Part shown: positions 15,593-26,031 of the stretch, in pieces
How positions within the stretch are numbered: the first letter of the stretch is position 1
Layout: the number at the start of each line of letters is the position of its first letter
NCBI GenBank assembly: GCA_019352035.1
Contig: JABBNZ010000001.1
Coordinates: 53,721 to 117,720, forward strand
DNA length: 64,000 nucleotides
Source of the DNA: Pseudomonadota bacterium
Lineage (GTDB): Bacteria > Pseudomonadota > Gammaproteobacteria > Steroidobacterales > Steroidobacteraceae
Direction: 5' to 3'
Translations under genes and position numbers: made by a program
Notes under the pieces: model-generated
The model's database searches: none
Told to the model about the DNA's origin: nothing
What the model saw: only the letters and a program-made list of their open reading frames with translations

Positions 15593-16983
15593 TACGCCAT
15601 AGAACCGCCGCGCGCCGCGCGGCCCCCCGCCACGTCTCCCGGTCCGCGAGCACGAGCAGGCAGGACCTTCGCAACGAGTTCGCGCGCCGCCGGCGCGCGC
15701 TCCTGAAGCTCATGGGCCGCGACTCCATCGCCATCCTGCCCGCCGCGCCGGTGCGGCACCGCAACAATGACGTCGAGTACGCCTACCGGCAGGACAGCGA
15801 CTTCCATTATCTGACCGGTTTCGACGAGCCGGAGTCGGTCGCGGTCCTGGTCCCCGGGCGCGATCAGGCCGAATACATTCTCTTCGTGCGCGAACGCGAC
15901 CCGACGCGGGAGACCTGGGACGGACCGAGGGCGGGACCCGCGGGCGCGCGCCGCGCCTTCGGCGCGGACGATGCCTTTCCCATCGCGGACATCGACGAGA
16001 TCCTGCCCGGGCTCATGGAGAACCGCGCCAAGGTGTTCTATTCCATGGGCATGTATCCGGAGTTCGACCAGCGGGTCGCCGGCTGGGTGAACGGCCTGCG
16101 CACGCAGGCGAGGAATGGCCGCCATGCGCCGCAGGAGATCGTCGCCCTCGATCACGTCCTGCACGACATGCGGCTCTACAAATCCCGGATCGAGATCGGC
16201 CTCATGCGCGAAGCTGCGCGGATCGCCGCCGCGGCGCACGTGCGGGCGATGCGCTTCTGCCGGCCGGGGGTGAAGGAATACGAGGTGATGGCGGAGATCA
16301 TCCACGAATTCCGCCTGCACAACGCGGATACCTCGTATCACCCCATCGTCGGCGGCGGCGCCAACAGCTGCATCCTGCACTATCGTGACAACGACCAGCC
16401 GCTCAAGGCCGGCGAGGTGCTGCTGATCGATGCCGGCTGCGAGCATGAATCCTATGCCTCCGACATCACGCGCACCTTTCCGGTCAGCGGCCGCTTCACG
16501 CCGGAGCAGCGCGCGGTGTACCAGGTCGTGCTCGAGGCCAACCGGGCGGCGATCGCCAAGGTCCGGCCGGGCAACCACTGGAACGAGCCCCACGAGGCCG
16601 CGGTCCGCGTGGTCACGCAAGGCCTGGTGAAGCTCGGGCTGCTGAAGGGCCGGCCCGCGAAGCTCGAGCGCGATGGCGCCTACCGCCGGTTCTTCATGCA
16701 CCGCACCGGTCACTGGCTCGGCATGGACGTGCACGATGTCGGGGACTACAAGATCGGCGACGAGTGGCGTGTGCTCGAGCCGGGAATGGTGCTCACCATC
16801 GAGCCGGGCATCTACATCCCGGAGGGCGCTCGCGGCGTGCCGAAGCGCTTCCAGCGCATCGGGGTGCGCATCGAGGACGACGTCGTGGTGACCAAGAGCG
16901 GTGCCGAGGTGCTGACTGACGGGGCACCCAAGGACCCCGATGCGATCGAGAAGCTGATGTCGCAGAGCGCTGCACATGGCTGA
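15589..16983 (+). CDS. pepP: Xaa-Pro aminopeptidase P
   Basis: 464 residues from a TTG start at 15589, which overlaps the ygfB stop (TTGA) and follows AGGAG by 10 bases. The first recognisable family sequence is RQDLRNEFARRRRALLKLMG. PepP removes an N-terminal residue preceding proline. The creatinase-fold C-terminal half holds the dimetal ligands: LIDAGCEHESYASDITRTFP (two Asp), FFMHRTGHWLGMDVHDVG (His), LTIEPGIYIPE (Glu) and GVRIEDDVVVT (Glu). The N-terminal extension of about 30 Arg/Ser-rich residues is longer than in E. coli (441 residues). Upstream of ubiH as in E. coli. Confidence 0.95.
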   Translation: MIRHRTAARRAAPRHVSRSASTSRQDLRNEFARRRRALLKLMGRDSIAILPAAPVRHRNNDVEYAYRQDSDFHYLTGFDEPESVAVLVPGRDQAEYILFVRERDPTRETWDGPRAGPAGARRAFGADDAFPIADIDEILPGLMENRAKVFYSMGMYPEFDQRVAGWVNGLRTQARNGRHAPQEIVALDHVLHDMRLYKSRIEIGLMREAARIAAAAHVRAMRFCRPGVKEYEVMAEIIHEFRLHNADTSYHPIVGGGANSCILHYRDNDQPLKAGEVLLIDAGCEHESYASDITRTFPVSGRFTPEQRAVYQVVLEANRAAIAKVRPGNHWNEPHEAAVRVVTQGLVKLGLLKGRPAKLERDGAYRRFFMHRTGHWLGMDVHDVGDYKIGDEWRVLEPGMVLTIEPGIYIPEGARGVPKRFQRIGVRIEDDVVVTKSGAEVLTDGAPKDPDAIEKLMSQSAAHG

Positions 16984-18232
16984 GTCCGCGAGCCCGGCCG
17001 CGCTCTCCCGCGCAATGCCTCGCGAGGTCGATGTCGCCATCATCGGCGGCGGACTGGTGGGGGCGAGCCTCGCGCTCGGGCTGGCCGGCACGGGCGTGCA
17101 GGTATTGCTCGTCGAAAATATCGCGCCCGGCTCCGCCGCGCAGCCGAGTTTCGATGAGCGCACCACGGCTCTCGGCAACGCCAGCCGGCGGATCTTCCAG
17201 GGGCTGGGCGTCTGGGATGAGATCTCGCGGGAAGCCGCGGCGATTCGCGCCATTCATGTCTCCGATGCCGGACGGTTCGGGTTCGCGCGCCTGCAGGCCG
17301 CGCAGCACGGGATCGATGCGTTCGGCTACGTGGTCCCCAACAGAGTAATCGGCGCGGCCCTGTGGGGCCGCCTCGAGGGCGCAAAGGGCGTCGATGTCCG
17401 AGTCCCCGCCAGTGTCGAGGATCTCGACATCACGACGGAGCGGGCCTACTTCACCCTGGTCACCGCCGCGGGCGCGCGCGAGGTGACATCCGCGCGCCTG
17501 CTCGTCGCAGCCGATGGGGCGCACTCCGCGGTGCGTGCCGCTGCGGGTATCGAAGCCAGCATCGAGGATTACGATCAGGTGGCGATCGCCGCGGCAGTGA
17601 AGGGCGACCGCGGCAACGATGGCACGGCCTACGAGCGGTTCACGCCGTCCGGACCGGTGGCTGTGCTGCCGCTTCGCGGCGGCGGCTACGGAACGATCTG
17701 GTCGTGCACGCCGCAGCGCGCGGCGCAGCTGCTGCAGCTGCCGGATGACGCCTATCTCGCTGAGCTGCAGCGCTGCTTCGGCTGGCGAGCCGGCAGGTTC
17801 CGGCGCATGGGCCGGCGCGCGTCGTATCCCCTGAAGCTGACTCGCGCCGCGACCACGGTTGCGCGCCGCACCGTGCTCATCGGCAATGCCGCCCAGGCGC
17901 TGCATCCGATCGCCGGCCAGGGATTCAATTTGGGTCTGCGCGATGCCGCTCTGCTCGCCGAGGTGATCGCGGCGGCGACGGGCGATGTAGGCTCGCCGGA
18001 GCTGTTGCGGAAATTCTCCGACTGGCGTGCCGCCGACCGGGGCGGGGTCGTGCGTTTCACCGACGGGCTGGTGCGGCTCTTCGGCAGCCGCATTCCGGGG
18101 GCTGGCCTCGTGCGCAACCTCGGGCTGCTGGCCTTCGATCTGTCGCCGCCCGCCAAGCGCGCGCTCGCGCGAGTCAGCCTGGGATTCGGCGGACCCACTC
18201 CGCGCCTGGCTCGCGGACTGCCGCTCCAATGA
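16976..18232 (+). CDS. ubiH: 2-octaprenyl-6-methoxyphenol hydroxylase
   Basis: 418 residues. An FAD-dependent monooxygenase that hydroxylates C1 of the ubiquinone ring. FAD-binding motifs are VDVAIIGGGLVGASLALGLA near residue 19, LLVAADGAHSAVRAAAG in the middle, and VLIGNAAQALHPIAGQGFNL near residue 300, where GNAAQ rather than GDAAH is typical of UbiH. It overlaps pepP by 8 bp and ubiI by 4 bp, so the three are translated as a unit. Confidence 0.95.
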   Translation: MAESASPAALSRAMPREVDVAIIGGGLVGASLALGLAGTGVQVLLVENIAPGSAAQPSFDERTTALGNASRRIFQGLGVWDEISREAAAIRAIHVSDAGRFGFARLQAAQHGIDAFGYVVPNRVIGAALWGRLEGAKGVDVRVPASVEDLDITTERAYFTLVTAAGAREVTSARLLVAADGAHSAVRAAAGIEASIEDYDQVAIAAAVKGDRGNDGTAYERFTPSGPVAVLPLRGGGYGTIWSCTPQRAAQLLQLPDDAYLAELQRCFGWRAGRFRRMGRRASYPLKLTRAATTVARRTVLIGNAAQALHPIAGQGFNLGLRDAALLAEVIAAATGDVGSPELLRKFSDWRAADRGGVVRFTDGLVRLFGSRIPGAGLVRNLGLLAFDLSPPAKRALARVSLGFGGPTPRLARGLPLQ

Positions 18233-19515
18233 CTGCCGTGACGAGCTCCGCGGCATCGAGCGAGCCGTTGGATGTGCTCATCGTCGGCGGCGGTCCGGTG
18301 GGGGCCAGCGCTGCGGCGCTGTTGCAGGTCGCCTCGAAGGATGCGCGCCGGCCTCTTCGGGTCGCCGTTCTCGAGCCGAACCGGCCCGCCGCGGCAGCAC
18401 CCGATGCTCCCCTCGATGCGCGCGTCTCGGCGGTGTCCCGGGCGAGCGAGCGCATCCTCACGGCCATCGGTGCGTGGCCTTTGATTCCCACCTCGCGCAC
18501 GCAGCCGTACGAGCGCATGCGTGTCTGGCATGAGAGCGTGCCGCCGCGAAGCGCGGATGTGCTGGAGTTCGACGCGGCATACGCTGGCGAGCCGAACCTC
18601 GGCTACATCGTCGAGAATCGCCTCGTGCAGACGGCAGCCCTGCAGGCTTTCGAGTCCGCAGGCGGCCGGATCATCTCGGGCGGGCTCTCGCGGCTTCGTG
18701 TCCGCGATCATGACGTGGAGCTCGAGACGAGCGCGGGTGTTTTCACCTGCCGCCTCGTCGTGGGTGCGGACGGCGCACGCTCGGCGGTGCGCGAGTCGAT
18801 CGGCCTCTCCGCGGAAACCTCCAGCTATCACCAGATCGCGATAGTGGCCAACGTCCGCACGGAGCTCCCGCATGAGCGCACCGCCTGGCAGCGCTTCCTG
18901 CGCACCGGGACGCTCGCCTTCCTGCCGCTCGCCGACGGCTGCAGCTCCATCGTCTGGTCCATCGACGACGCCGCGGCCGCGCCGCTCCTCGGCATGTCGC
19001 AGACCGCCTTCGAGGAAGAGTTGCTGAGCCGGTCGGACGGGGTATTGGGCGCCGTGAAGCTGCGTACCGAGCGCCTGTCGTTTCCGCTACGAAAGCTGAC
19101 CGCGCACCGCTTCACCGCGCACCGGTGCGCATTGATCGGCGACGCCGCGCACGTCGTGCATCCGCTGGCCGGGCAGGGCGTCAACCTGGGTCTGCTGGAT
19201 GCCGCGGCGCTCTGCGAGCTGGTCTGCGCAGCCTCCCGCTTGCGCGAAGACCCCGGCGCCCAAAGCGTCCTGCGCCGGTATGAGCGCTGGCGCAAGAGCG
19301 AGATCGAGCCGATCGCCCTCGCCATCGACGGCTTCAACCGCTACCTCGCCCACGGCGCCGGCCCGCTGTCACGCCTCGCGCAGCGCGGCCTGGCCCTGGT
19401 CAATCGCACCGACGAGGTGAAGCGCTTTTTCATCACCCGTGCGCTCGGCCTCGACGGCGAGCTGCCCAAGCTCGCCCGGCAGCCTCCCTCCGCCCGCCCT
19501 CAGCCCCCTACCTGA
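18229..19515 (+). CDS. ubiI: UbiI/VisC-type ubiquinone ring hydroxylase
   Basis: 428 residues of the same flavoprotein family as UbiH. The motifs are LDVLIVGGGPVGASAAALLQ, VVGADGARSAVRESIGL and CALIGDAAHVVHPLAGQGVN, followed by LGLLDAAAL. UbiI hydroxylates C5 of the ring. The assignment to UbiI/VisC rather than UbiF rests on the position directly after ubiH and on the presence of Coq7, which fills the C6 role. The 3' end overlaps the convergent phhB by 8 bp. Confidence 0.88.
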   Translation: MTAVTSSAASSEPLDVLIVGGGPVGASAAALLQVASKDARRPLRVAVLEPNRPAAAAPDAPLDARVSAVSRASERILTAIGAWPLIPTSRTQPYERMRVWHESVPPRSADVLEFDAAYAGEPNLGYIVENRLVQTAALQAFESAGGRIISGGLSRLRVRDHDVELETSAGVFTCRLVVGADGARSAVRESIGLSAETSSYHQIAIVANVRTELPHERTAWQRFLRTGTLAFLPLADGCSSIVWSIDDAAAAPLLGMSQTAFEEELLSRSDGVLGAVKLRTERLSFPLRKLTAHRFTAHRCALIGDAAHVVHPLAGQGVNLGLLDAAALCELVCAASRLREDPGAQSVLRRYERWRKSEIEPIALAIDGFNRYLAHGAGPLSRLAQRGLALVNRTDEVKRFFITRALGLDGELPKLARQPPSARPQPPT

Positions 19516-19846
19516 GCGGAATCGCGTCGATCTTCGCCGCGCAGATGAAGTCGTTCTCCGACAGCCCCTTGATGGCGTGCGTCGTGTACCGCACCCGGCA
19601 GTAGTCGTACCCCAGCTCGAGGTCCGGATGATGGTCCTCGATGTTGGCGATGTGGGCCACCGCGTTGACGAAGCTCATCGTTCGGTAAAAATCCCTGAAC
19701 CTGAACTCCCGCCGCAGATACGGCCCTTCCTTCGACAGCCCCCACTCCTTGTCGAGCTGCCTCATGAGCCTCTCGGCCTCCTCGCGCGAGTAAGGCGCCA
19801 CGCCACCCTCGCACGGCTTGCAATGCTTCTCAGTGAGCTCGCTCAT
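19508..19846 (-). CDS. phhB: Pterin-4a-carbinolamine dehydratase
   Basis: 112 residues. The active-site region NIEDHHPDLELGYDYCRVRY followed by TTHAIKGLSENDF is the PCD signature, with the His-His-Pro and the later His. The enzyme dehydrates 4a-hydroxytetrahydropterin, normally to recycle the cofactor of phenylalanine hydroxylase, or acts in molybdopterin metabolism. No phhA is seen in the window. The N-terminus carries a CxxC (HCKPCEGG), common in proteobacterial versions. It starts 22 bp downstream of the ispG stop in the same direction. Confidence 0.93.
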   Translation of the reverse strand: MSELTEKHCKPCEGGVAPYSREEAERLMRQLDKEWGLSKEGPYLRREFRFRDFYRTMSFVNAVAHIANIEDHHPDLELGYDYCRVRYTTHAIKGLSENDFICAAKIDAIPLR

Positions 19847-19868
19847 CGGCCTCTCCCGTCAGGCGCTC

Positions 19869-21116
19869 TCAAGCCACGGCAGCCCCGTCGGCGACATTCT
19901 TTCTGTTGAACTTCCTGCCCACGTACTGCTCCAGCAACTCCTGAAACTCCTCCGCGATCCGATCCCCCTTCAAGGTGATCGTTTTCTCCCCGTCTTCATA
20001 GACAGGCGCCACCGGCCGCTCCCCCGTCCCCGGCAAGCTGATCCCGATGTTGGCATGCTTGCTCTCCCCGGGCCCGTTAACCACGCAGCCCATCACCGCC
20101 ACCGTCATATCCTCGACGCCGTCGTACTCCCGGCGCCACTGCGGCATCCGATGCCGAATATGGGTCTGAATGCGCTGCGCAAGCTCCTGGAACACCGTGC
20201 TGGTGGTGCGCCCGCACCCCGGGCAAGCCGTGACCAGCGGCAGGAACGAGCGCAGACCCACGGTCTGCAGGATCTCCTGCGCCACGATCACCTCCTGCGT
20301 CCGATCCCCGCCCGGTTCCGGCGTCAGGGAAACGCGGATCGTGTCACCGATCCCCTGTTGCAACAGCACCGCGATGCCCGCCGTCGACGCCACGATGCCC
20401 TTCGAGCCCATCCCCGCTTCGGTCAGGCCGAGGTGCAGCGGGTAATCGCAGCGGCCGCCGAGGTCGGCATAGATCGCGATGAGATCCTGCACCCCGCTCA
20501 CCTTGGCGGAGAGAATGATGCGATCGTGCGGCATGCCCAGATCCTCCGCGCGCCGCGCGCTCTCGAGCGCCGACAGCACCACGGCATTGCGCATGATCTG
20601 CTGCGCGCTGAGCGGCTCCGTCCGCGAGGAATTCTCATCCATCAGCCGCGTGAGCAGATCCTGATCGAGGCTGCCCCAGTTGACGCCGATGCGTACCGGC
20701 TTGCCGTAGCGGCAGGCCGTCTCGATCATCTGCGCGAACTGCGGGTCGCGCTTGCTGCCGCGGCCTACGTTGCCGGGGTTGATGCGGTACTTGGCGAGGG
20801 CCTCGGCGCAGGCCGGGTGCTCGCGCAGGAGCTTGTGGCCATTGAAATGGAAGTCCCCGATCAGCGGCACCGCCACCCCAAGCTGGTCCAGCCGGTTGCG
20901 GATGTGCGCCACCGCCTCCGCGGCCTCCGCCGTATTCACCGTAATGCGGACCAGCTCCGATCCTGCGCGGGCTAGAGCCTTGACTTGTTGCGTGGTGCCC
21001 TCGACGTCCGCGGTATCTGTATTCGTCATCGACTGCACGACGATCGGCGCGGTCCCGCCTACCCGGACGGGGCCGATGGACACCTGGGCGGATTTGCGAC
21101 GCTGGATAGAGGACAT
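19869..21116 (-). CDS. ispG: 4-hydroxy-3-methylbut-2-enyl diphosphate synthase
   Basis: 415 residues. The penultimate enzyme of the non-mevalonate isoprenoid pathway, converting MEcPP to HMBPP with a 4Fe-4S cluster. Conserved blocks are [64 protein letters not shown] and HLGLTEAG. The cluster cysteines lie in [15 protein letters not shown] and [17 protein letters not shown]. It feeds isoprenoid chains for ubiquinone, matching the ubiH/ubiI/coq7 genes nearby. Divergent from the glycine riboswitch region. Confidence 0.97.
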   Translation of the reverse strand: MSSIQRRKSAQVSIGPVRVGGTAPIVVQSMTNTDTADVEGTTQQVKALARAGSELVRITVNTAEAAEAVAHIRNRLDQLGVAVPLIGDFHFNGHKLLREHPACAEALAKYRINPGNVGRGSKRDPQFAQMIETACRYGKPVRIGVNWGSLDQDLLTRLMDENSSRTEPLSAQQIMRNAVVLSALESARRAEDLGMPHDRIILSAKVSGVQDLIAIYADLGGRCDYPLHLGLTEAGMGSKGIVASTAGIAVLLQQGIGDTIRVSLTPEPGGDRTQEVIVAQEILQTVGLRSFLPLVTACPGCGRTTSTVFQELAQRIQTHIRHRMPQWRREYDGVEDMTVAVMGCVVNGPGESKHANIGISLPGTGERPVAPVYEDGEKTITLKGDRIAEEFQELLEQYVGRKFNRKNVADGAAVA

Positions 21117-21185
21117 GGTACCTGCCGGAGAAGAGCTTCCTGGGGCCGGAGATTTTACATGCTATGATCCGCCCGCCCCATAATC

Positions 21186-21375
21186 GGTCTGTCCGGAGAG
21201 GGTCCGGCTACCGCCGGAACGCCGAAGGCGCAAGCTCCGCCCGGAAACGCTCAGGCACACGAACGGCAGATCGCGGGGTCTCTGGAGAGTGGTGGTCGCC
21301 CCTGGCGGACCACCCACCGAAGGGGAGCGGCGCCGCTCGGGCGCCCGATCTCTCAGGTCACCGGACAGAGGGCGG
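21186..21375 (+). promoter_or_regulatory. Tandem glycine riboswitch upstream of gcvT
   Basis: Two aptamer-like units are visible. Unit 1 (about 21188-21272) has GGAGAG, GCCGGAACGCCGAAGGCGCA and CTCAGGCACACGAACGGCAG. Unit 2 (about 21275-21375) has GGAGAG, CACCGAAGGGGAGCGG and TCTCTCAGGTCACCGGACAG. The GAA-CGCCGAAGGCG and CTCAGG cores match the glycine riboswitch consensus. CTGTCCGG at 21189-21196 is complementary to CCGGACAG at 21361-21368, closing the element. It fills the 300-bp gap between ispG and gcvT. In this family glycine binding normally turns on gcv expression. Confidence 0.92.
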
Positions 21376-21416
21376 CAGAGGCGCTTTACGCCTGCCGTCA
21401 TCATTCCGGAGCACCT

Positions 21417-22505
21417 GTGACCCGAAGAACCCCGTTATTCGATCTGCACCAGAAGCTCGGCGCGAGGATCGTGGACTTCGGCGGCTGGGACATGCCGCTG
21501 CAGTACGGCTCCCAGATCGCGGAGCATCACGCCGTGCGGCACGTCGCCGGCGTCTTCGACGTCTCCCACATGTGCGTCGTCGATTTGAAGGGCGCGCGAG
21601 TCAGGGCATTTCTCCTCGGGCTGCTCGCCAACGACATCGGCAAGCTGAAGGCGCCCGGCAAGGCGCTCTACGGCTGCATGCTCAATGAGGGCGGCGGGGT
21701 CATCGATGACCTCATCGTCTATTGGCTCGACGAGTCCTGGTTTCGCGCGGTCGTCAACGCCGGCACGCGCGACAAGGATCTCGCCTGGATGCGCCAACAT
21801 GCGGCGCAATTCGGCGTCGAGATCGTAGAGCGCACCGACCTCGCCATGCTCGCCGTGCAGGGGCCCGAGGCACGAGGCAAGGCGGCGAGCCTGCTGTCAC
21901 CGGCCGGGGCGACGGACGCGCTGGCTCTCGATGCGTTCTTCGGCCGCGAGATCGACGGCTGGTTCGTCTCGCGTACCGGCTATACGGGCGAAGACGGCTT
22001 CGAGATCATGCTGCCCGCCGCGCAAGCGCAGCGCGTGTGGCAAGCGTTGAATTCCGCCGGCGTGGTCTCCTGCGGCCTCGGCGCCCGCGACACGCTGCGC
22101 CTCGAGGCGGGCATGAGCCTTTACGGCAGCGACATGGACGAGAGCACTCATCCCTTCGAGTCGGGACTCGCCTGGACGGTGGCGCTCGAGCCGCGCGAGC
22201 GGGAGTTCATCGGACGAAAGGCGCTCGAGGCGATTCGCGCGCGAGGACTGCAGCGCAAGCTCGTGGGCCTGTTGCTCGAGGGGCGCGGCGTGCTGCGCTC
22301 GCACCAGAAGGTGCTCGTACCCGAGGGCGGCGAGGGCGAAATCACGAGCGGCACCTTTTCCCCGACCCTCGAGCGATCGATCGCGCTGGCCCGCGTGCCG
22401 GCCGCCGCCGGCTCCAGCGTGCAAGTGGATATTCGCGGCAAGCTGCACGATGCGCGCATCGTGCGGCCGCCGTTCGTCCGTCACGGCAAGCCGCTGGTCA
22501 GTTGA
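21417..22505 (+). CDS. gcvT: Glycine cleavage system T protein (aminomethyltransferase)
   Basis: 362 residues from a GTG at 21417 with CGGAG upstream. GcvT transfers the methylene group from lipoyl-GcvH to tetrahydrofolate, releasing ammonia. Visible marks are [64 protein letters not shown] and [20 protein letters not shown] with the catalytic Asp. First gene of the operon controlled by the glycine riboswitch. gcvH follows after a 228-bp gap. Confidence 0.97.
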   Translation: MTRRTPLFDLHQKLGARIVDFGGWDMPLQYGSQIAEHHAVRHVAGVFDVSHMCVVDLKGARVRAFLLGLLANDIGKLKAPGKALYGCMLNEGGGVIDDLIVYWLDESWFRAVVNAGTRDKDLAWMRQHAAQFGVEIVERTDLAMLAVQGPEARGKAASLLSPAGATDALALDAFFGREIDGWFVSRTGYTGEDGFEIMLPAAQAQRVWQALNSAGVVSCGLGARDTLRLEAGMSLYGSDMDESTHPFESGLAWTVALEPREREFIGRKALEAIRARGLQRKLVGLLLEGRGVLRSHQKVLVPEGGEGEITSGTFSPTLERSIALARVPAAAGSSVQVDIRGKLHDARIVRPPFVRHGKPLVS

Positions 22506-22733
22506 GCGCACTGCCTCAATCCCGAACCTTGATCCCATCCCCCGATCGAGGTTGCAAGAGCCGGAGCGCCGCGCACCCGATCAGCCGCGGGCCGCTCGCG
22601 GAGCGTCGATGGCGCGATCGCCTGCGCCGGGGGCGGTAGTCCATGACTGTGTTTTTGTCCAGACACGTTCACCCACAAAGGAGCGGCGTTTCCTCTCCGG
22701 CGTGAGGGCCGGAGTCTTCGCGCCGGAAAGTCA

Positions 22734-23129
22734 ATGAGCCAAGTTCCTGCCGACCTCAAGTACACCAAGACCCACGAATGGCTGCGGACCCTGCCCGACG
22801 GCACGGTGGAGGTCGGAATCACCGACCACGCCCAGCATGCCCTCGGCGATCTCGTGTTCGTGGAAGTGCCCGAGGCGGGCCGCAAGCTCTCGGCCGGAGA
22901 CCCGTTCGCGGTCGTGGAATCCGTCAAGGCGGCTTCCGATGTCTACTCCCCCCTCGCCGGAGAAGTGGTCATCGGCAATCCCGCGCTTGCCGCGGAGCCT
23001 GAGGCGATCAACTCCGACGCCTACGGCAAGGGCTGGCTGATGCGGCTGCGGCCGGCGGCCGGCGCCCCGGCCCCCGCCCTTCTCGGCGCCGCGGATTACG
23101 AGAAGCTGATAGCGGAGGAGGGCGGCTGA
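22734..23129 (+). CDS. gcvH: Glycine cleavage system H protein
   Basis: 131 residues. This small carrier shuttles the aminomethyl group on a lipoylated lysine. The lipoyl site is [12 protein letters not shown] with Lys65, in the normal hairpin position, and the N-terminus KYTKTHEWL is typical. The stop overlaps the gcvPA start (TGATG), so translation is coupled. The 228 bp upstream contain a modest hairpin (CCGGCGTGAGGGCCGG near 22698) but no second riboswitch that I can recognise. Confidence 0.97.
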   Translation: MSQVPADLKYTKTHEWLRTLPDGTVEVGITDHAQHALGDLVFVEVPEAGRKLSAGDPFAVVESVKAASDVYSPLAGEVVIGNPALAAEPEAINSDAYGKGWLMRLRPAAGAPAPALLGAADYEKLIAEEGG

Positions 23130-24502
23130 TGGCCTTCATTCCCCACACGCGCGAGGATGTCGAGTCGATGCTCGCCGCCATCGGCGTCGAGCGCATCGAG
23201 CAGCTCTTCGACGAGATCCCCGCCAACCTGCGGCTCGCGGGTCTCTCCGGCGTGCCGGAGGCCGCGAACGAGATGGAGATCGGCCGCATCATGGCCGAGC
23301 GGGCGCGGCTCGATGGCCGTCCCCTCTGCTTCATCGGCGCGGGCGCCTATGAGCATCACATTCCGGCAGCCGTCTGGGCCATCGCGACGCGCGGGGAGTT
23401 CTACAGTGCCTACACGCCTTATCAGGCGGAGGCGAGTCAGGGCACGCTGCAGCTCCTCTACGAATACCAGACCATGATGGCGAGCCTGACCGGCCTGGAA
23501 GTCTCGAACGCGTCACTCTACGATGGCGCGAGCGCGATGGGGGAGGCGTGTCTCATGGCGGTACGCGCCAACCGCCGGTCGCACTCGCGGCGGATTCTCG
23601 TGCCCACCACGGTGCACCCGCACTACCGCGCGACCGCCAGGGCGGTCGCGGGCAACCAGGGGCTCGTCTTCGAGGAGCTGCCGTATTGCGCCGAGCAGGG
23701 CTGCATCGGCGCCGACGCGCTCGAGCGGTATGACGGGCAGGACGTCACCGCGCTTGTCATCCAGCAGCCGAATTTCTTCGGGCGCCTCGAGGATGTGGAT
23801 GCGCTCTGCGACTGGGCGCACGCGCGCAACATCCTGGTGGTCGCCGTGGTGAATCCGACCTCGCTCGCGTTGCTGAAACCCCCGGGGCAGTGGGGGTCGA
23901 AGGGCGCGGACGTCGCGGTCGGGGAGGGCCAGCCGCTCGGGGTTCCGCTCTCCTCGGGCGGACCGTACTTCGGTTTCATGGCCGCCCGGATGGAGCACGT
24001 GCGGCAGATGCCGGGCCGGATCGTCGGGCGCACGCTCGATGCCGCCGGCCGCGCGGGTTTCACGCTGACGCTGCAGGCGCGCGAGCAGCACATCCGTCGC
24101 GCCAAGGCAACTTCCAACATCTGCACCAATCAGGGGCTGCTGGTGACGGCCGCGACGATCTACCTCTCGCTCATGGGCCCCGGGGGCCTGGAGCGGGTCG
24201 CCGCCGCATCGCATGCGCGCACGCGCGAGCTGGTGGACGCGCTGATCGGGGTGCCCGGCGTGCGCCCCTTGTTCCGCGGGCCGGTGTTCCACGAGGCGGC
24301 TGTGGCGCTCGACCGCCCCGCGGCGCCGGTGCTGGAGAAGCTGGCCGCGCGCGGCATCCTCGGTGGATTCGATCTCACCGAGCACTATCCCGAGCTCGGG
24401 CCCGCGCTGCTCGTGTGCGCCACCGAGACCAAGACCACCGCCGACATCGAGCGCTATGCGAGCGCGCTCGCCGAGTGCCTGCGCGAAGCGCGCGCCGCCT
24501 GA
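23129..24502 (+). CDS. gcvPA: Glycine dehydrogenase (decarboxylating) subunit 1
   Basis: 457 residues, the N-terminal half of the P protein in its two-subunit form. It starts [20 protein letters not shown] and contains [55 protein letters not shown] and [20 protein letters not shown]. It pairs with gcvPB, which carries the PLP lysine. Start overlaps the gcvH stop. The split P protein is usual in many bacteria; E. coli and most close relatives have a single fused gcvP. Confidence 0.97.
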   Translation: MAFIPHTREDVESMLAAIGVERIEQLFDEIPANLRLAGLSGVPEAANEMEIGRIMAERARLDGRPLCFIGAGAYEHHIPAAVWAIATRGEFYSAYTPYQAEASQGTLQLLYEYQTMMASLTGLEVSNASLYDGASAMGEACLMAVRANRRSHSRRILVPTTVHPHYRATARAVAGNQGLVFEELPYCAEQGCIGADALERYDGQDVTALVIQQPNFFGRLEDVDALCDWAHARNILVVAVVNPTSLALLKPPGQWGSKGADVAVGEGQPLGVPLSSGGPYFGFMAARMEHVRQMPGRIVGRTLDAAGRAGFTLTLQAREQHIRRAKATSNICTNQGLLVTAATIYLSLMGPGGLERVAAASHARTRELVDALIGVPGVRPLFRGPVFHEAAVALDRPAAPVLEKLAARGILGGFDLTEHYPELGPALLVCATETKTTADIERYASALAECLREARAA

Positions 24503-24513
24503 GTCAAAACACC

Positions 24514-26031
24514 ATGTCCACCCGACTTGAGAAACCGATATTCGAGTATTCCGTCCCGGGCCGCTGCGCCGAGGACCAGTGGCCGCGCGATCCCGGAGCG
24601 GCCGCCACCGAAGACCTGCCCGCGTCCCTGCGGCGGACGGGCCGGCCGCTCCTGCCCGAGGTCAGCGAGCTCGAGACCGTGCGGCATTTCACGCGCCTCT
24701 CGCAGCTGAACTTCTCCATCGACACGCACTTCTATCCCCTCGGGTCGTGCACGATGAAGTACAACCCGAAGGCCTGCAACAGCCTGGCCATGCTGCCGCA
24801 GTTCCTGGCGCGCCACCCGCTGTCGCCCGAAAGCGCGGGACAGGGCTTTCTCGCCTGTCTCTACGAGCTGCAGGAGATGCTCAAGGCGGTGACCGGAATG
24901 CAGGCCGTGGCGTTGAGCCCGATGGCCGGCGCCCAGGGCGAGTTCGCCGGCGTTGCGATGATCCGCGCCTATCACCGCGCGCGCGGCGACCTCGAGCGCA
25001 ATGAGATCATCGTGCCGGAGGCGGCGCATGGCACCAATCCGGCCACGGCCACGATGTGCGGCTGTGTGGTGCGGGAGGTGCCTGTCGACCCCGAAGGCGA
25101 CGTCGACCTCGAGGCGCTCAAAGCCGTCGTCGGTCCCAAGACCGCGGGCATCATGCTCACCAACCCGTCCACGCTCGGAGTGTTCGAGCGGCGGATAGAG
25201 GAAGTGGCGCGCACGGTCCACGCGGCCGGCGGGCTTCTTTACTACGACGGCGCGAACCTCAATGCCATTCTCGGCAAGGTGCGTCCGGGCGACATGGGCT
25301 TCGATGTCATCCACGTCAACCTGCACAAGACTTTTTCCACGCCTCACGGCGGCGGCGGCCCGGGCGCGGGTCCGGTCGGCGTGAGCGCGCGGCTCGCACC
25401 CTTCCTGCCCGTTCCGCTCGTCGGGCGGCGCGGCGAGCAGTATGTCTGGCTGACGGAGCGGGACCTGCCGCAGTCCATTGGCCGGCTCTCGGGTTTCATG
25501 GGCAATGCCGGGGTCCTGCTTCGGGCCTATATCTACATGCGCATGCTCGGCCGGGAGGGGATGGGGAAGGTGAGCGAGTACGCCACGCTCAACGCCAACT
25601 ATCTGCTCGCGCGATTGCAGCGTGCCGGTTTCGATGCGGCCTATCCGAACCGCCGGGCCACGCACGAGCTCATCATCACTCTCAAGCGCCAGGCGAAGGA
25701 GCTCGGCGTGACCACGATGGACTTCGCCAAGCGGCTGCTCGACCACGGCATGCACGCGCCGACGACCTATTTCCCGCTCCTCGTGCCGGAGTGCCTGCTC
25801 ATCGAGCCGACGGAGACCGAGAGCAAGGCGGCGCTCGACGCCTTCGTCGCCGCCATGGCGGAGATTCTCGCGGAAGCCGCACAAGAACCTGAGCGCGTCA
25901 CCGGCGCTCCGCATACCATGCCGGTACGGCGCCTGGATGACGTTCGGGCGGCCAAGCACCTGGACCTCACCTGGAAGCCGACCGCATCCCATGCGACTCC
26001 CACGACTCCCGCGACTCCCGCGAGTCCTTAG
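24514..26031 (+). CDS. gcvPB: Glycine dehydrogenase (decarboxylating) subunit 2
   Basis: 505 residues from the ATG at 24514, 11 bp after gcvPA. It holds the PLP-binding lysine in [20 protein letters not shown]. Other marks are [35 protein letters not shown] and [20 protein letters not shown]. The last dozen residues are a Thr/Pro/Ala run ([12 protein letters not shown]) encoded by a 9-bp tandem repeat that also encodes the start of the protease gene overlapping in another frame. The family normally ends earlier, so this tail may be a recent extension. Confidence 0.96.
   Translation: MSTRLEKPIFEYSVPGRCAEDQWPRDPGAAATEDLPASLRRTGRPLLPEVSELETVRHFTRLSQLNFSIDTHFYPLGSCTMKYNPKACNSLAMLPQFLARHPLSPESAGQGFLACLYELQEMLKAVTGMQAVALSPMAGAQGEFAGVAMIRAYHRARGDLERNEIIVPEAAHGTNPATATMCGCVVREVPVDPEGDVDLEALKAVVGPKTAGIMLTNPSTLGVFERRIEEVARTVHAAGGLLYYDGANLNAILGKVRPGDMGFDVIHVNLHKTFSTPHGGGGPGAGPVGVSARLAPFLPVPLVGRRGEQYVWLTERDLPQSIGRLSGFMGNAGVLLRAYIYMRMLGREGMGKVSEYATLNANYLLARLQRAGFDAAYPNRRATHELIITLKRQAKELGVTTMDFAKRLLDHGMHAPTTYFPLLVPECLLIEPTETESKAALDAFVAAMAEILAEAAQEPERVTGAPHTMPVRRLDDVRAAKHLDLTWKPTASHATPTTPATPASP

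Noticed and set aside
22506-22733. Second glycine riboswitch between gcvT and gcvH
   Set aside because: The GAA-CGCCGAAGGCG and CTCAGG cores present upstream of gcvT are not repeated here.
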